From Gelidibacter sediminis (lineage in GTDB: Bacteria; Bacteroidota; Bacteroidia; Flavobacteriales; Flavobacteriaceae): a stretch of 64,000 nucleotides of DNA. The stretch is taken from the NCBI RefSeq assembly GCF_004364975.1, contig NZ_SOBW01000007.1, forward strand, positions 1,302,001 through 1,366,000, written 5' to 3'. The number at the start of each line of letters is the position of its first letter. Positions within the stretch are counted from its first letter, which is position 1. Under the pieces are notes generated by a model, which saw only the letters and a list, made by a program, of their open reading frames with translations, did no database searches and was not told where the DNA came from. Shown one piece after another: positions 43,140 to 53,215 of this stretch. Position numbers and translations under genes: made by a program.

Positions 43140-45953
43140 ATGGCTGATACAATTAGATTAAATAAAGTATTAAGAGAGCTCAATATTTCCATTGACCGTG
43201 CAGTTGATTTTTTAGAATCAAAAGGCATTGCTGTGGAAAAGAGTCCTAATACGAAAATATCAGAGGATGTTCATACGATTCTTTCCAATGAATTTCAAAC
43301 TGATGCCAATAAAAAAATGGCCTCTCAGGAGGTTAGTGAGGCAAAGTTGAAAGAAAAAGAGGAGTTACGTGAGCAGCGTGAAAGGGAGATTGAGGAAAAA
43401 CTGAAGAAAGAGGAGGCCAACAAACAAGTTGTAAAGGCGAAAGCGTCTCTTAGTGGGCCGAAGCAAGTTGGTAAGATTGATTTAGACGGCAAGAAGTCTG
43501 AAACAACCGAACAACCAAAAGTGGAAGCACCTAAAGAGGACAAGCCTAAAACGGAAGAACCAAAGGTTGAAAAGCCGGTGGAAGAGCCAAAAGCGCCTAA
43601 ACCGTCAGAAGAAGCTAAGCCAGCTGAAAAGGTGGCACCAGTTGCCAAAGAGACACCTAAGGAAGATTCTAAAAAAGCTGATACGCCCAAAGAAGCGCTA
43701 AAAAAAGAGACGCCAGCTGAAAAGACGGAAGCTCCTAAAGTTGCCGATGCTGTAGAAGCACCTAAAACTTCAGAGACAGGTGAAGAACAAATCAAAACCC
43801 AATATCAAAAACTATCTGGTCCTAAAATAGCGGGAGAAAAGATAGACCTTTCTCAGTTTAACAAACCGAAAAAGAAAAAAGAAGAGAAGAAGCCGGCAGC
43901 AAATGACGCCAATAAGAAAAAGAGACGTCGTATTAGCAAAGGACCTTCGGCTCCCGGAGACAAACCGGCTTTTGGTGCCAATAGAGGTACAAGTCCTAAT
44001 TATAAAGGGAAATCTGGAAACAGAACCAGTACAGTAAAAGAAGAGCCAAGTGAAGCGGATGTGCAAAAGCAAATTCGCGAAACCCTTGAAAAACTTCAAG
44101 GAAAAACCAATAAAGGTAAAGGCGCCAAGTACAGAAGGGATAAAAGAGATCAGCACCGTTCGCAAACGGAAAAGGATATTGAGCAGCAAGAAGCGGAAAG
44201 CAAAGTGTTGAAAGTAACTGAGTTTGTTACGGCAAGTGAGGTGGCTACTATGATGGATGTTCCGGTAACGCAAATTATCTCAGCCTGTATGTCTTTAGGG
44301 ATGATGGTAACGATGAACCAGCGTTTAGACGCCGAAACCTTATCAGTTGTTGCTGATGAGTTTGGTTATGACGTTGAATTTGTAACCTCAGATCTAGAAG
44401 ACAACATTGTGGTTGTTGAAGACAAACCAGAAGACTTAATAGATCGAGCACCTATTGTGACTGTAATGGGGCACGTAGATCACGGTAAGACATCACTTTT
44501 GGATTACATCCGTAAAGAAAATGTTATTGCCGGGGAGTCTGGAGGGATTACACAGCATATTGGAGCCTACGGGGTGCAATTGGAAGGTGGTCAAAAAATG
44601 GCCTTCTTGGATACACCAGGTCACGAAGCCTTTACGGCAATGCGTGCCCGTGGCGCTCAAGTAACAGATTTAGCAATTATTGTTATTGCAGCAGATGATA
44701 GTATCATGCCGCAGACTAAAGAAGCAATTGCCCATGCGCAAGCGGCTGGAGTGCCAATTGTTTTTGCCATTAATAAAATAGATAAGCAGGGAGCTAACCC
44801 TGAAAAGGTAAAAGAAGGTTTAGCGCAAATGAACTTATTGGTTGAAGATTGGGGTGGAAAAATCCAATCCCATGATATCTCAGCCAAAACAGGTCATGGC
44901 GTAAAAGAACTATTGGAAAAAGTACTTCTTGAGGCTGAATTGTTAGAGCTTAAAGCAAACCCTAACAAAAGTGCAGTTGGTACTGTTGTAGAAGCCTTTT
45001 TAGATAAAGGTAGAGGGTATGTTTCCACAATTTTAGTGCAGGCAGGAACCTTAAGAGTAGGAGATTACGTATTGGCTGGAAAAAACAGTGGTAAGGTAAG
45101 AGCCATGCATGATGAACGTGGAAATGATGTTAAGAGTGCAGGACCTTCTACACCAGTATCGATCTTAGGATTGGATGGGGCACCACAAGCAGGTGATAAA
45201 TTTAATGTATTTGCTGATGAACGTGAAGCAAAACAAATTGCCGCAAAACGTACACAGTTACAACGTGAGCAATCTGTAAGAACGCAACGTCATATCACGC
45301 TTGATGAAATTGGTCGTCGTATCGCCCTTGGAGATTTCCAAGAGTTGAATATTATCCTTAAGGGAGATGTGGATGGATCAGTTGAGGCCTTAACGGATTC
45401 ATTCCAAAAACTGTCTACTGAAGAAATTCAAGTAAATATCATCCATAAAGGTGTTGGTGCCATTACAGAAAGTGATGTATTGTTAGCCACCGCATCTGAT
45501 GCTATTATTATCGGATTTAACGTACGCCCAATGGGTAATGCACGTCAAATTGCTGATAAGGAAGAAATTGATATCAGAATGTACTCTATTATCTACGATG
45601 CTATTAATGACCTTAAAGATGCCATGGAAGGCATGTTGTCTCCAGAGCTTAAAGAGGAAATTACAGGAACTGCCGAAATTAGAGAAATCTTTAAGGTGTC
45701 TAAAATTGGAACAATTGCTGGGTGTATGGTCACTTCAGGTAAAATCTTCAGAAACTCAGGCATCCGCTTGATTAGAGAAGGTGTCGTGGTTTATACAGGT
45801 GAATTGTCATCATTGAAACGTTTCAAAGACGATGTTAAAGAAGTCTCTAAAGGTTACGATTGTGGAATGCAAATTAAAAACTATAATGACATTAAAGAGA
45901 ATGATGTTATTGAAGCCTTCCATGAAGTAGAAGTGAAAAAGAAATTGAGATAA
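43140..45953 (+). CDS. infB: Translation initiation factor IF-2
   Basis: 937 residues. N-terminal IF2-N-like helix-turn (about 1-55: [20 protein letters not shown]), then a long low-complexity K/E/P/A-rich linker (about 65-350), a second IF2-N domain (about 360-410, [20 protein letters not shown]) and the G domain with G1 GHVDHGKTS (about 446-454), G3 DTPGHEA and G4 NKIDK. Domains II-IV follow, with the C-terminal fMet-tRNA-binding part ending near [20 protein letters not shown]. It positions initiator tRNA on the 30S subunit. Ends at a strong terminator. Confidence 0.97.
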   Translation: MADTIRLNKVLRELNISIDRAVDFLESKGIAVEKSPNTKISEDVHTILSNEFQTDANKKMASQEVSEAKLKEKEELREQREREIEEKLKKEEANKQVVKAKASLSGPKQVGKIDLDGKKSETTEQPKVEAPKEDKPKTEEPKVEKPVEEPKAPKPSEEAKPAEKVAPVAKETPKEDSKKADTPKEALKKETPAEKTEAPKVADAVEAPKTSETGEEQIKTQYQKLSGPKIAGEKIDLSQFNKPKKKKEEKKPAANDANKKKRRRISKGPSAPGDKPAFGANRGTSPNYKGKSGNRTSTVKEEPSEADVQKQIRETLEKLQGKTNKGKGAKYRRDKRDQHRSQTEKDIEQQEAESKVLKVTEFVTASEVATMMDVPVTQIISACMSLGMMVTMNQRLDAETLSVVADEFGYDVEFVTSDLEDNIVVVEDKPEDLIDRAPIVTVMGHVDHGKTSLLDYIRKENVIAGESGGITQHIGAYGVQLEGGQKMAFLDTPGHEAFTAMRARGAQVTDLAIIVIAADDSIMPQTKEAIAHAQAAGVPIVFAINKIDKQGANPEKVKEGLAQMNLLVEDWGGKIQSHDISAKTGHGVKELLEKVLLEAELLELKANPNKSAVGTVVEAFLDKGRGYVSTILVQAGTLRVGDYVLAGKNSGKVRAMHDERGNDVKSAGPSTPVSILGLDGAPQAGDKFNVFADEREAKQIAAKRTQLQREQSVRTQRHITLDEIGRRIALGDFQELNIILKGDVDGSVEALTDSFQKLSTEEIQVNIIHKGVGAITESDVLLATASDAIIIGFNVRPMGNARQIADKEEIDIRMYSIIYDAINDLKDAMEGMLSPELKEEITGTAEIREIFKVSKIGTIAGCMVTSGKIFRNSGIRLIREGVVVYTGELSSLKRFKDDVKEVSKGYDCGMQIKNYNDIKENDVIEAFHEVEVKKKLR

Positions 45954-45971
45954 GATTAGTTATATAACCAT

Positions 45972-46005
45972 AAAAAAAGCGACTCGTAGGAGTCGCTTTT
46001 TTTTA
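45972..46005 (+). terminator. Terminator of the rimP-nusA-infB operon
   Basis: AAAAAAAGCGACTC and GAGTCGCTTTTTTTT form a perfect stem around GTAG, with a run of eight or more T residues. Confidence 0.93.
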
Positions 46006-46177
46006 TGTAGTATAATGGTTCTGATGTTGTTGTGTAATTTTATATGAATCGCCATAAAATAGTATTTTAAAGCGCATTTAATGCTCATAACGTCCATCGC
46101 ATATAATAATTAGCAGGTGTTTGTTGATGGGAGCCTTAAATAGCCTCAAACGTAGTCATCCACCTAAACCGGTAACT

Positions 46178-46555
46178 CTATTTTATTTTTGGAAGTAAAA
46201 TAAAAGCGTTTGCATAGCTTTTCTTTACCGTAATCAGGGCACGGTCTGCTTCTAAACGTGTTCTAAAATTGCCTACCCATATTTTGTAGTTCGGTTGTTC
46301 ATACTCTATAGAATTACTCCATTGAGGAAACAAGCTGGCTGCCTGACTTTTTGCTGCTTCCGCGCCACCTCTCGATCCATTATAGACTTGAATTCTAAAC
46401 GCGTTCAAAATTCGCAGATCTTTCTTAAACTCTAATAATTTATCAATATCCTTTGGCTGATCAATGGACACTGTGCCTTGTTGCGCAACCATAGCATCAG
46501 TGGTTAAGAAACACGTAAATGCAATTAGGGCTAATTTTGCGATAGGTTTTATCAT
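46178..46555 (-). CDS. Exported SPOR-domain protein
   Basis: 125 residues. The signal peptide ends near TTDAMVAQ. The mature part contains a SPOR fold (about 50-125): FRIQVYNGSRGGAEAAKSQA and NYKIWVGNFRTRLEADRALI. SPOR domains bind denuded peptidoglycan, often at division sites. It is a single-domain periplasmic protein with no other enzymatic part. It lies divergently upstream of the alternative complex III operon and has its own consensus promoter; the functional link with that operon is unknown. Confidence 0.9.
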   Translation of the reverse strand: MIKPIAKLALIAFTCFLTTDAMVAQQGTVSIDQPKDIDKLLEFKKDLRILNAFRIQVYNGSRGGAEAAKSQAASLFPQWSNSIEYEQPNYKIWVGNFRTRLEADRALITVKKSYANAFILLPKIK

Positions 46556-46602
46556 GGAATTTTCTTCTTTTAGAATAAATAGTGTTTATTTGTTGTTGTG
46601 AT

Positions 46603-46632
46603 CAAATTTAATTTAGCGTTCACAATTTGCAA
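46603..46632 (-). promoter_or_regulatory. Promoter of the SPOR gene
   Basis: On the minus strand TTG (46632-46630), a 19-base spacer and TAAATTTG (46610-46603). Additional near-identical boxes (TATTTTTG, TAAATTTG) lie just upstream at 46630-46646. Confidence 0.72.
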
Positions 46633-46764
46633 AAATATCAAATTTAATTTGCAATCCGCTCATGTCATTTTAATTAACTAGAATAAGGGCTCGTTTATTA
46701 TTTAGAATCTTTATAAATTATCAATTAACAGAACTGTAACATTTCCATAATCGACTTTAAGTAT

Positions 46765-46772
46765 TACTTTTG
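46765..46772 (+). promoter_or_regulatory. -7 box of the act-cox operon
   Basis: TACTTTTG, an exact TAnnTTTG match. No TTG at the usual -33 position. It gives a leader of about 30 or 70 bases depending on which actA ATG is used. Confidence 0.55.
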
Positions 46773-46851
46773 CCAGAGATTTTATAACTGTATTTTTTTC
46801 TTTTTAATGAAAAAATCATACCAAAGTTTGGAAGATAATTCAACTAATAAT

Positions 46852-48144
46852 ATGAAACAGGTGATACACCGTAAATTGGCCTCTAATATTCTACAATTAG
46901 GGTTTCTTATTTTACTTACGTTTTCAACATCGCTTCACGCTCAAGATGGTGATCCTGCAAAGGGAAAAACATTATACAACTCCAATTGTGCCGCATGTCA
47001 TAAATTAGACGGGCCCATGACTGGACCAGCGCTTCGTAATATCGAGCAACGTTTGGCAGATGAGCAAGGTCTGGATAGGGAGTGGTTAACTGCTTGGATT
47101 CATAATAGTGCCGGCCTTATCAAATCTGGTGATGCTTACGCAAATAAAATATACAACGATTACAACAAGTTGCCAATGACGGCTTTTCCTCAGTTGTCTG
47201 ATCAGGATATCAGTGATATCTTGGCCTATACTGCTGAAGAGAAGGCAGCTCCTCCAGTTCCTGAGGCGAATACTGGTGGCGGCGCTACTGGTGGTGATTC
47301 TGGTACGTCAAATACTTTGATTCTTGGAGCTCTTGCAGTTTTGTTTGCACTATTGGCCATGGCTTTAATTTTAGTAAGACGTACGTTAAACCGTTTTGCT
47401 GAAGCTAAGGGAATTGTGGTTGAAGATCAAAAAGGCGTTTCTATCTGGAAAGCCTTTGTTCAAAATCAATTCTTAGTATTGGTTAGTGTTGTGTTATTAT
47501 TGCTTGCTAGTGGTTATTTTGTATATGGCTATTTTATGCAGGTAGGTGTAGATCAAGGATATGAGCCAGTGCAGCCAATTCATTACTCTCACCGAATTCA
47601 CGCCGGAGACAATGGTATTGATTGTAAGTACTGTCACTCTTCTGCTAGAGTAAGTAAACAATCTGGCATCCCATCATTAAACGTGTGTATGAATTGTCAT
47701 AAATCTATTTCTGAAGTGTCTCCGGAGACTTTGGCAGAAGGGCAAGAGTACGGCGTAGATTACAATAAAGAAATTGAAAAACTTTACGCTGCTACAGGAT
47801 GGAGTCCTGCTGAGCAAAAATATACAGGCGAACCACAACCCGTAAAATGGATTCGTATACACAACTTGCCTGACTTTGCATATTTCAACCACGCACAACA
47901 CGTAACGGTTGGTGGTATTGAGTGTCAAACTTGTCACGGTCCTGTTGAAACTATGGAAATTATGTCGCAGCATGCGCCATTAACAATGGGTTGGTGTATC
48001 AATTGCCACAGAGAAACTGATGTGAAGGTTGAGGACAATGCATATTACACCAAAATTCATGAGCAGTTGTCTAAAAAATATGGTGTAGAGAAACTAACTG
48101 TTGCACAAATGGGTGGTTTAGAATGTGGTAAATGCCATTATTAA
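46852..48144 (+). CDS. actA: Alternative complex III subunit ActA, monohaem plus pentahaem cytochrome c
   Basis: 430 residues from the ATG at 46852, which opens a signal peptide (MKQVIHRKLASNILQLGFLI). An in-frame ATG at 46807 would add 15 polar residues. There are six CxxCH motifs: CAACH in an N-terminal monohaem domain (ending about residue 105), then after a Gly-rich linker and two membrane segments CKYCH, CMNCH, CQTCH, CINCH and CGKCH, the classic pentahaem set. ActA passes electrons from the ActB/ActC quinol-oxidising core to the periplasmic face and on to the oxidase. First gene of actABCDEF-coxBA. Confidence 0.93.
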   Translation: MKQVIHRKLASNILQLGFLILLTFSTSLHAQDGDPAKGKTLYNSNCAACHKLDGPMTGPALRNIEQRLADEQGLDREWLTAWIHNSAGLIKSGDAYANKIYNDYNKLPMTAFPQLSDQDISDILAYTAEEKAAPPVPEANTGGGATGGDSGTSNTLILGALAVLFALLAMALILVRRTLNRFAEAKGIVVEDQKGVSIWKAFVQNQFLVLVSVVLLLLASGYFVYGYFMQVGVDQGYEPVQPIHYSHRIHAGDNGIDCKYCHSSARVSKQSGIPSLNVCMNCHKSISEVSPETLAEGQEYGVDYNKEIEKLYAATGWSPAEQKYTGEPQPVKWIRIHNLPDFAYFNHAQHVTVGGIECQTCHGPVETMEIMSQHAPLTMGWCINCHRETDVKVEDNAYYTKIHEQLSKKYGVEKLTVAQMGGLECGKCHY

Positions 48145-48207
48145 ACGAGTAAATAGAGCGCTATTCCTCTAAAGGAAGCTTTAGAACAAACAAAAAAGGT
48201 ATAACAT

Positions 48208-48296
48208 CTTAGACTTACGATTGACGACTTACGATTGCCATGCTAGAGACAATCTGTAAATTAGAATCGTAGATCGGAAATCAAAAATCGTAAATA
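48208..48296. repeat. Imperfect inverted repeat inserted between actA and actB
   Basis: Left arm: CTTAGACTTACGATTGACGA then CTTACGATTG (48208-48237). Right arm: GAATCGTAGATCGGAAATCA then AAAATCGTAAAT (about 48264-48296). Internal ACTTACGATT/AATCGTAAAT-type units repeat within each arm. The gap of 158 bases is the longest in the operon; the other spacings are 2-31 bases. Confidence 0.65.
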
Positions 48297-48302
48297 TAAA
48301 TT

Positions 48303-51300
48303 ATGTCATCAAACAAGAAATACTGGAAAAGTGTTGAGGAGCTAAATACAGATAGCTCTATTGTTGAGGCGCTTAGGCAAAATGAATTTGTTGAAGAAAT
48401 TCCGACGGACGAATTTTTAGGTAACAAATCCAATTTGGAGAAGTCTTCAACAACACGTCGTGATTTCTTAAAATATGTTGGTTTCAGTACAGCAGCCGCT
48501 TCTTTAGCAGCTTGTGAAGGCCCGGTAATCAAATCGATTCCTTACGTTGTGCAACCAGAAGAAATCATACCTGGTGTGGCTAATTATTATGCTACTACAA
48601 TTGCTGATGGTTTTGATTTTGCAAGTGTTTTAGTGAAAACTCGCGAAGGACGTCCTATTAAAATTGAAAGTAATGATCTAGAAGCCGCTAAAGGTGGTGT
48701 CAATGCTAGAGTTCATGCTTCTGTTTTAGGGTTGTACGACAACCTAAGAGTTAAAGGCCCTCAAAAAGAAGGTAAAAACATTTCATGGTCTACATTCGAT
48801 TCTGAGACAAATCAGAAATTGACTGATGTGATGAATGGCGGGAAAGAGATTGTGTTATTGACACAAACTTTTGCAAGTCCATCAACAAGCAAGCTAATTT
48901 CTAAGTTTAAGGAAAAGTATGGTTCGGTGCGTCACGTGGTTTATGATGCCGTTTCTGAATCTTCTGCATTAGATGCGTATCAAGCAAAATATGGCGAACG
49001 AGGTTTTGCTAATTATGATTTTGCTAAAGCATCTGTAATTGTATCTGTGGGTGCAGATTTTCTGGGAGATTGGCAAGGCGGTGGTTTTGAAGCTGGGTAT
49101 GCCCAAGGACGTGTTCCAACAAACGGGAAAATGTCACGACATATTCAAGTAGAATCCAACATGTCTCTTACTGGTGCAAATGCTGACAAACGTATTCCGG
49201 CAACACCATCTCAACAAAAACAAGCACTTGCTAAATTATATTCTTATGTAACCGGACAATCTGTAACTACAGATTTACCTGCACATATTGATGAGAGTAT
49301 TCAGAAAGTAGCTTCAGAGTTAAAAAGAGCGGGTAGCAACGGTGTTGTTGTGACAGGTATAAATGATGTCAATGCACAAACAGTTGCCCTAGAGATTAAT
49401 ACTGCCTTAGGAAGTAAAGCTTTTGATGCAGCTACGCCTATCAAAATAAGACAAGGTAGCGATAAGGAAGTTATGACTTTGGTGGCTGATATGAAAGCTG
49501 GTAAGGTTGGGGCCTTAATTATGAGTGGTGTTAATCCGCTATATACATTGCCAAATGCAAAGGAGTTTGCAGAAGGTTTAAAACAAACAGAATTGTCTAT
49601 CGCATTTTCTATGAAAGCCGATGAGACCGCTTCTGAATCTCAATATATTGCTGCAGCACCTCACTATTTAGAGTCATGGGGTGATGTTGAGCTTAAAAAA
49701 GGTCATTTTGGTTTAACACAACCAACAATCCGCCCTTTATTTGATACACGTCAATTTCAGGACGCGTTGTTAAAATGGAGTGGAAGTGATCTTTCTTACT
49801 ACGATTTTATCAAAGAAAACTGGGATACTGGTGTGCTTGGTGGTGCTTCATTTAATCAAGCATTACATGATGGTATATTTGTATCAACAGGCCTAACCAG
49901 TGTATTGGCTACAGGTCCAGAATCTGCACCAGAAGGTGATGTTGCTGAACAAACCATGACCGCTTCCTCAGGAGGTGAAGCTGCAAGAGCTTTAGCTACT
50001 GCTGCCAAAGGAAATGGAATGGAATTGCAACTTTATACCAAAACTGGTATGGGAGATGGGCAACAGGCCAACAATCCATGGTTACAAGAGTTTCCTGATC
50101 CAATTACTAGGACAACTTGGGATAACTATGTCACGGTTTCTAGCGCTGACGCCAAAAAATTGGGCATTAAAAATTGGCATGTTGCTGATGGAGGTCTTAA
50201 TGGAAGTTTGGTTGAAGTTACAGTTAATGGTCATGCCATGACTGTGCCAGCAATCATTCAGCCAGGTCAAGCTTTAGGATCTGTAGGGATGTCTTTTGGT
50301 TACGGTCGTAAAAAAGGTCTTAAGGAAGAAATGCAAGTAGGTATAAACGCTTACCCTTTCTATAATAATTTTAATAATGTTCAAGATTGTTCTTTAAAGG
50401 TAGTTGCTGGAACGCATGAATTTGCTTGTATCCAATTGCATAATACTTTAATGGGTCGTGGCGATATCATAAAGGAAACTACACTCGAAATTTTCAATAC
50501 TAAGGATAAGAGCTACTATAATGAAGTTCCTCACGTCTCCTTAAATCATATCGAAACTCCTGTAACGTCTCCAGATGTCGATTTATGGGACGAGTTTGAT
50601 AGATCTATTGGTCATCATTTTAACTTGTCTATAGACCTGAATGCGTGTACAGGATGTGGGGCGTGCGTTATTGCTTGTCACGCTGAAAACAACGTACCGG
50701 TAGTAGGTAAAGCTGAAGTGAGAAAGAGTAGAGATATGCATTGGTTGCGTATTGATAGATATTACTCTTCAGAAGATACATTTACCGAAGATCTCAATAA
50801 GAAAGAGGCTGCAAATGGCTTAACTGGTGACACCGGTATTAAGAACACCCTACACGAAATGGAAATTGCAGCCGACAATCCTCAGGTAGCATTCCAACCT
50901 ATGATGTGTCAACACTGTAACCACGCACCTTGTGAAACTGTTTGTCCTGTAGCGGCAACATCTCATGGACGTCAAGGTCAAAACCATATGGCGTATAATA
51001 GATGTGTTGGTACACGTTACTGCGCAAACAACTGCCCATATAAAGTGCGTCGTTTCAACTGGTTCTTGTATGCTAAGAATGATGAGTTTGATTACCACAT
51101 GAACAATGATCTTGGACGTATGGTATTAAATCCTGATGTTGTAGTGCGTTCTCGTGGTGTTATGGAAAAATGTTCAATGTGTATTCAAAAAACACAGAAA
51201 ACGATTCTTGATGCGAAACGTGATGGACGTGAAATTAAAGATGGTGAATTCCAAACTGCATGTTCTGCAGCTTGCGGTACAGGGGCAATGGTATTTGGAG

Positions 51301-51431
51301 ATATCAATGATAAAGAAAGTAAAGTTGCGAAACTTAAGGAAGATAAACGTATGTATCACGCACTGGAATACGTTGGCACCAAGCCAAATGTTCAGTACCA
51401 CACAATCGTGAGAAATACAACCGAAGCATAA
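48303..51431 (+). CDS. actB: Alternative complex III subunit ActB (molybdopterin-oxidoreductase-like fused to Fe-S domain)
   Basis: 1042 residues. A twin-arginine-like signal TTRRDFLKYVGFSTAAASLA (about 50-69) is followed directly by Cys, so it may also be a lipoprotein. Residues about 80-740 resemble a molybdopterin enzyme but serve structurally in ACIII. The C-terminal ferredoxin-like part (about 770-1000) has four Cys groups: CTGCGACVIACHAENN, CQHCNHAPCETVCPV, CVGTRYCANNCPYKVRRF and CSMCIQK. It conducts electrons from quinol to ActA. In the F. johnsoniae ACIII structure this subunit holds [3Fe-4S] and [4Fe-4S] clusters. Confidence 0.95.
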   Translation: MSSNKKYWKSVEELNTDSSIVEALRQNEFVEEIPTDEFLGNKSNLEKSSTTRRDFLKYVGFSTAAASLAACEGPVIKSIPYVVQPEEIIPGVANYYATTIADGFDFASVLVKTREGRPIKIESNDLEAAKGGVNARVHASVLGLYDNLRVKGPQKEGKNISWSTFDSETNQKLTDVMNGGKEIVLLTQTFASPSTSKLISKFKEKYGSVRHVVYDAVSESSALDAYQAKYGERGFANYDFAKASVIVSVGADFLGDWQGGGFEAGYAQGRVPTNGKMSRHIQVESNMSLTGANADKRIPATPSQQKQALAKLYSYVTGQSVTTDLPAHIDESIQKVASELKRAGSNGVVVTGINDVNAQTVALEINTALGSKAFDAATPIKIRQGSDKEVMTLVADMKAGKVGALIMSGVNPLYTLPNAKEFAEGLKQTELSIAFSMKADETASESQYIAAAPHYLESWGDVELKKGHFGLTQPTIRPLFDTRQFQDALLKWSGSDLSYYDFIKENWDTGVLGGASFNQALHDGIFVSTGLTSVLATGPESAPEGDVAEQTMTASSGGEAARALATAAKGNGMELQLYTKTGMGDGQQANNPWLQEFPDPITRTTWDNYVTVSSADAKKLGIKNWHVADGGLNGSLVEVTVNGHAMTVPAIIQPGQALGSVGMSFGYGRKKGLKEEMQVGINAYPFYNNFNNVQDCSLKVVAGTHEFACIQLHNTLMGRGDIIKETTLEIFNTKDKSYYNEVPHVSLNHIETPVTSPDVDLWDEFDRSIGHHFNLSIDLNACTGCGACVIACHAENNVPVVGKAEVRKSRDMHWLRIDRYYSSEDTFTEDLNKKEAANGLTGDTGIKNTLHEMEIAADNPQVAFQPMMCQHCNHAPCETVCPVAATSHGRQGQNHMAYNRCVGTRYCANNCPYKVRRFNWFLYAKNDEFDYHMNNDLGRMVLNPDVVVRSRGVMEKCSMCIQKTQKTILDAKRDGREIKDGEFQTACSAACGTGAMVFGDINDKESKVAKLKEDKRMYHALEYVGTKPNVQYHTIVRNTTEA

Positions 51432-51462
51432 TAATTAATTAAGAAATAATTCTAAAAGCATT

Positions 51463-53211
51463 ATGGCGTCTCATTACGAAGCACCTATTAGAAGACCTTT
51501 AGTTAGAGGTGAAAAATCATACCACGACGTTTCCGTGGATATCGCTAAGCCTGTAGAAGGAAAAGCCAACAAGTCGTGGTGGATAGTTTTTTCTATCTCG
51601 CTTCTCGCCTTTCTTTGGGGAATTGGTTGTATTATATATACCGTCTCAACAGGGATTGGTGTTTGGGGTCTAAATAAAACAGTTGGATGGGCCTGGGACA
51701 TTACCAATTTCGTTTGGTGGGTAGGTATCGGTCACGCAGGAACCTTGATTTCAGCAGTATTGTTATTATTCCGTCAAAAATGGCGTATGGCTATTAACCG
51801 TTCTGCGGAAGCGATGACCATTTTCGCTGTTGTTCAGGCAGGATTGTTCCCAATCATACACATGGGTCGACCTTGGTTAGCTTACTGGGTATTGCCTATT
51901 CCAAATCAATTTGGTTCTTTATGGGTTAACTTTAATTCGCCATTACTTTGGGACGTGTTTGCAATTTCTACATATCTATCGGTATCTTTAGTGTTCTGGT
52001 GGACTGGTTTGTTGCCTGATTTTGCCATGTTGAGAGATAGAGCTGTAAAGCCGTTTCAAAAGAAAATATATGCTTTATTAAGTTTTGGATGGTCAGGTAG
52101 AGCTAAAGATTGGCAACGTTTTGAAGAAGTGTCATTGGTTCTTGCAGGTTTGGCAACACCACTTGTACTTTCTGTACATACGATTGTATCTTTTGACTTC
52201 GCAACCTCAGTAATTCCAGGATGGCATACTACCATTTTCCCTCCATACTTTGTTGCCGGAGCGGTATTCTCAGGCTTCGCTATGGTAAACACCTTATTGA
52301 TCATCATGAGGAAAGTGGTAAGTCTTGAAGATTATATTACCATTCAGCATATTGAATTGATGAACATCGTCATCATGATTACCGGGTCTATTGTTGGTGT
52401 TGCTTATATTACTGAGTTGTTTATCGCTTGGTATTCTGGAGTAGAATATGAGCAATATGCTTTCTTAAATAGAGCTACTGGACCTTACTGGTGGGCGTAT
52501 TTACTGATGATGACCTGTAACGTGTTCTCTCCACAATTTATGTGGTTCAAGAAATTGAGAACGAGTATTATGTTCTCATTCTTTATCTCCATTGTTGTAA
52601 ACGTTGGAATGTGGTTTGAGCGTTTCGTAATTATCGTGACCTCATTACATAGGGATTACTTGCCATCATCATGGACCATGTTCTCTCCAACCTTTGTTGA
52701 TATCGGCATCTTTATCGGGACCATTGGATTCTTCTTTGTATTGTTTTTGTTATATGCACGTACATTCCCAGTAATTGCACAAGCAGAAATCAAAACAATT
52801 TTAAAATCATCTGGTCAGAGTTACAAAAGCATAAGAGATTCAGGTGGAAGCTTGGTAGGTACGGGTATTGATAAGCGTACACACAAAGTTGTTCCGCATG
52901 CAGGAGCTCCAGTGGTGGAAGCGCCATCAACGGCAGCGGCACATGACCCTGAAGCGATTAATAAGCTTATGGAGGGTGTTGGCACTTTTGATCCATTGAC
53001 ACAAACAAAAGACGACTTACAGCAAATTAACGGAATAGGTCCTAAAATGGAAGAAATTCTTAACGGAATAGGTATTTACTCCTACTTGCAAGTAAGTAAG
53101 ATGACGAAAAGAGAATATGACTTGTTAGACGAGATTACGGCATCTTTCCCAGGAAGGGCTGAGCGTGATGATTGGGCAGGACAAGCTATAACATTAATTA
53201 ACAACAAATAG
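51463..53211 (+). CDS. actC: Alternative complex III subunit ActC (NrfD/PsrC-like) with C-terminal helix-hairpin-helix domain
   Basis: 582 residues. About ten membrane helices (about 35-440) of the NrfD/PsrC type form one of the two quinol-site membrane subunits; FVWWVGIGHAGTLISAVLLL and AGLFPIIHMGRPWLAYWVLP are typical. Beyond the family core there is an Ala/Pro-rich linker (about 470-510) and then a soluble domain, DLQQINGIGPKMEEILNGIG through to YSYLQVSKMTKREYDLLDEI (about 515-560), a helix-hairpin-helix pair of the kind usually seen in DNA-binding or ribosomal proteins. This appended domain is unusual for a respiratory membrane subunit. Confidence 0.94.
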   Translation: MASHYEAPIRRPLVRGEKSYHDVSVDIAKPVEGKANKSWWIVFSISLLAFLWGIGCIIYTVSTGIGVWGLNKTVGWAWDITNFVWWVGIGHAGTLISAVLLLFRQKWRMAINRSAEAMTIFAVVQAGLFPIIHMGRPWLAYWVLPIPNQFGSLWVNFNSPLLWDVFAISTYLSVSLVFWWTGLLPDFAMLRDRAVKPFQKKIYALLSFGWSGRAKDWQRFEEVSLVLAGLATPLVLSVHTIVSFDFATSVIPGWHTTIFPPYFVAGAVFSGFAMVNTLLIIMRKVVSLEDYITIQHIELMNIVIMITGSIVGVAYITELFIAWYSGVEYEQYAFLNRATGPYWWAYLLMMTCNVFSPQFMWFKKLRTSIMFSFFISIVVNVGMWFERFVIIVTSLHRDYLPSSWTMFSPTFVDIGIFIGTIGFFFVLFLLYARTFPVIAQAEIKTILKSSGQSYKSIRDSGGSLVGTGIDKRTHKVVPHAGAPVVEAPSTAAAHDPEAINKLMEGVGTFDPLTQTKDDLQQINGIGPKMEEILNGIGIYSYLQVSKMTKREYDLLDEITASFPGRAERDDWAGQAITLINNK

Positions 53212-53215
53212 TAGT

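Noticed and set aside
43325-43795. Leftward Ser/Ala/Gly-rich 156-codon frame
   Set aside because: Antisense of the low-complexity linker of infB.
46807-46851. Earlier ATG for actA
   Set aside because: It would place 15 polar residues before the signal peptide; kept only as an alternative.
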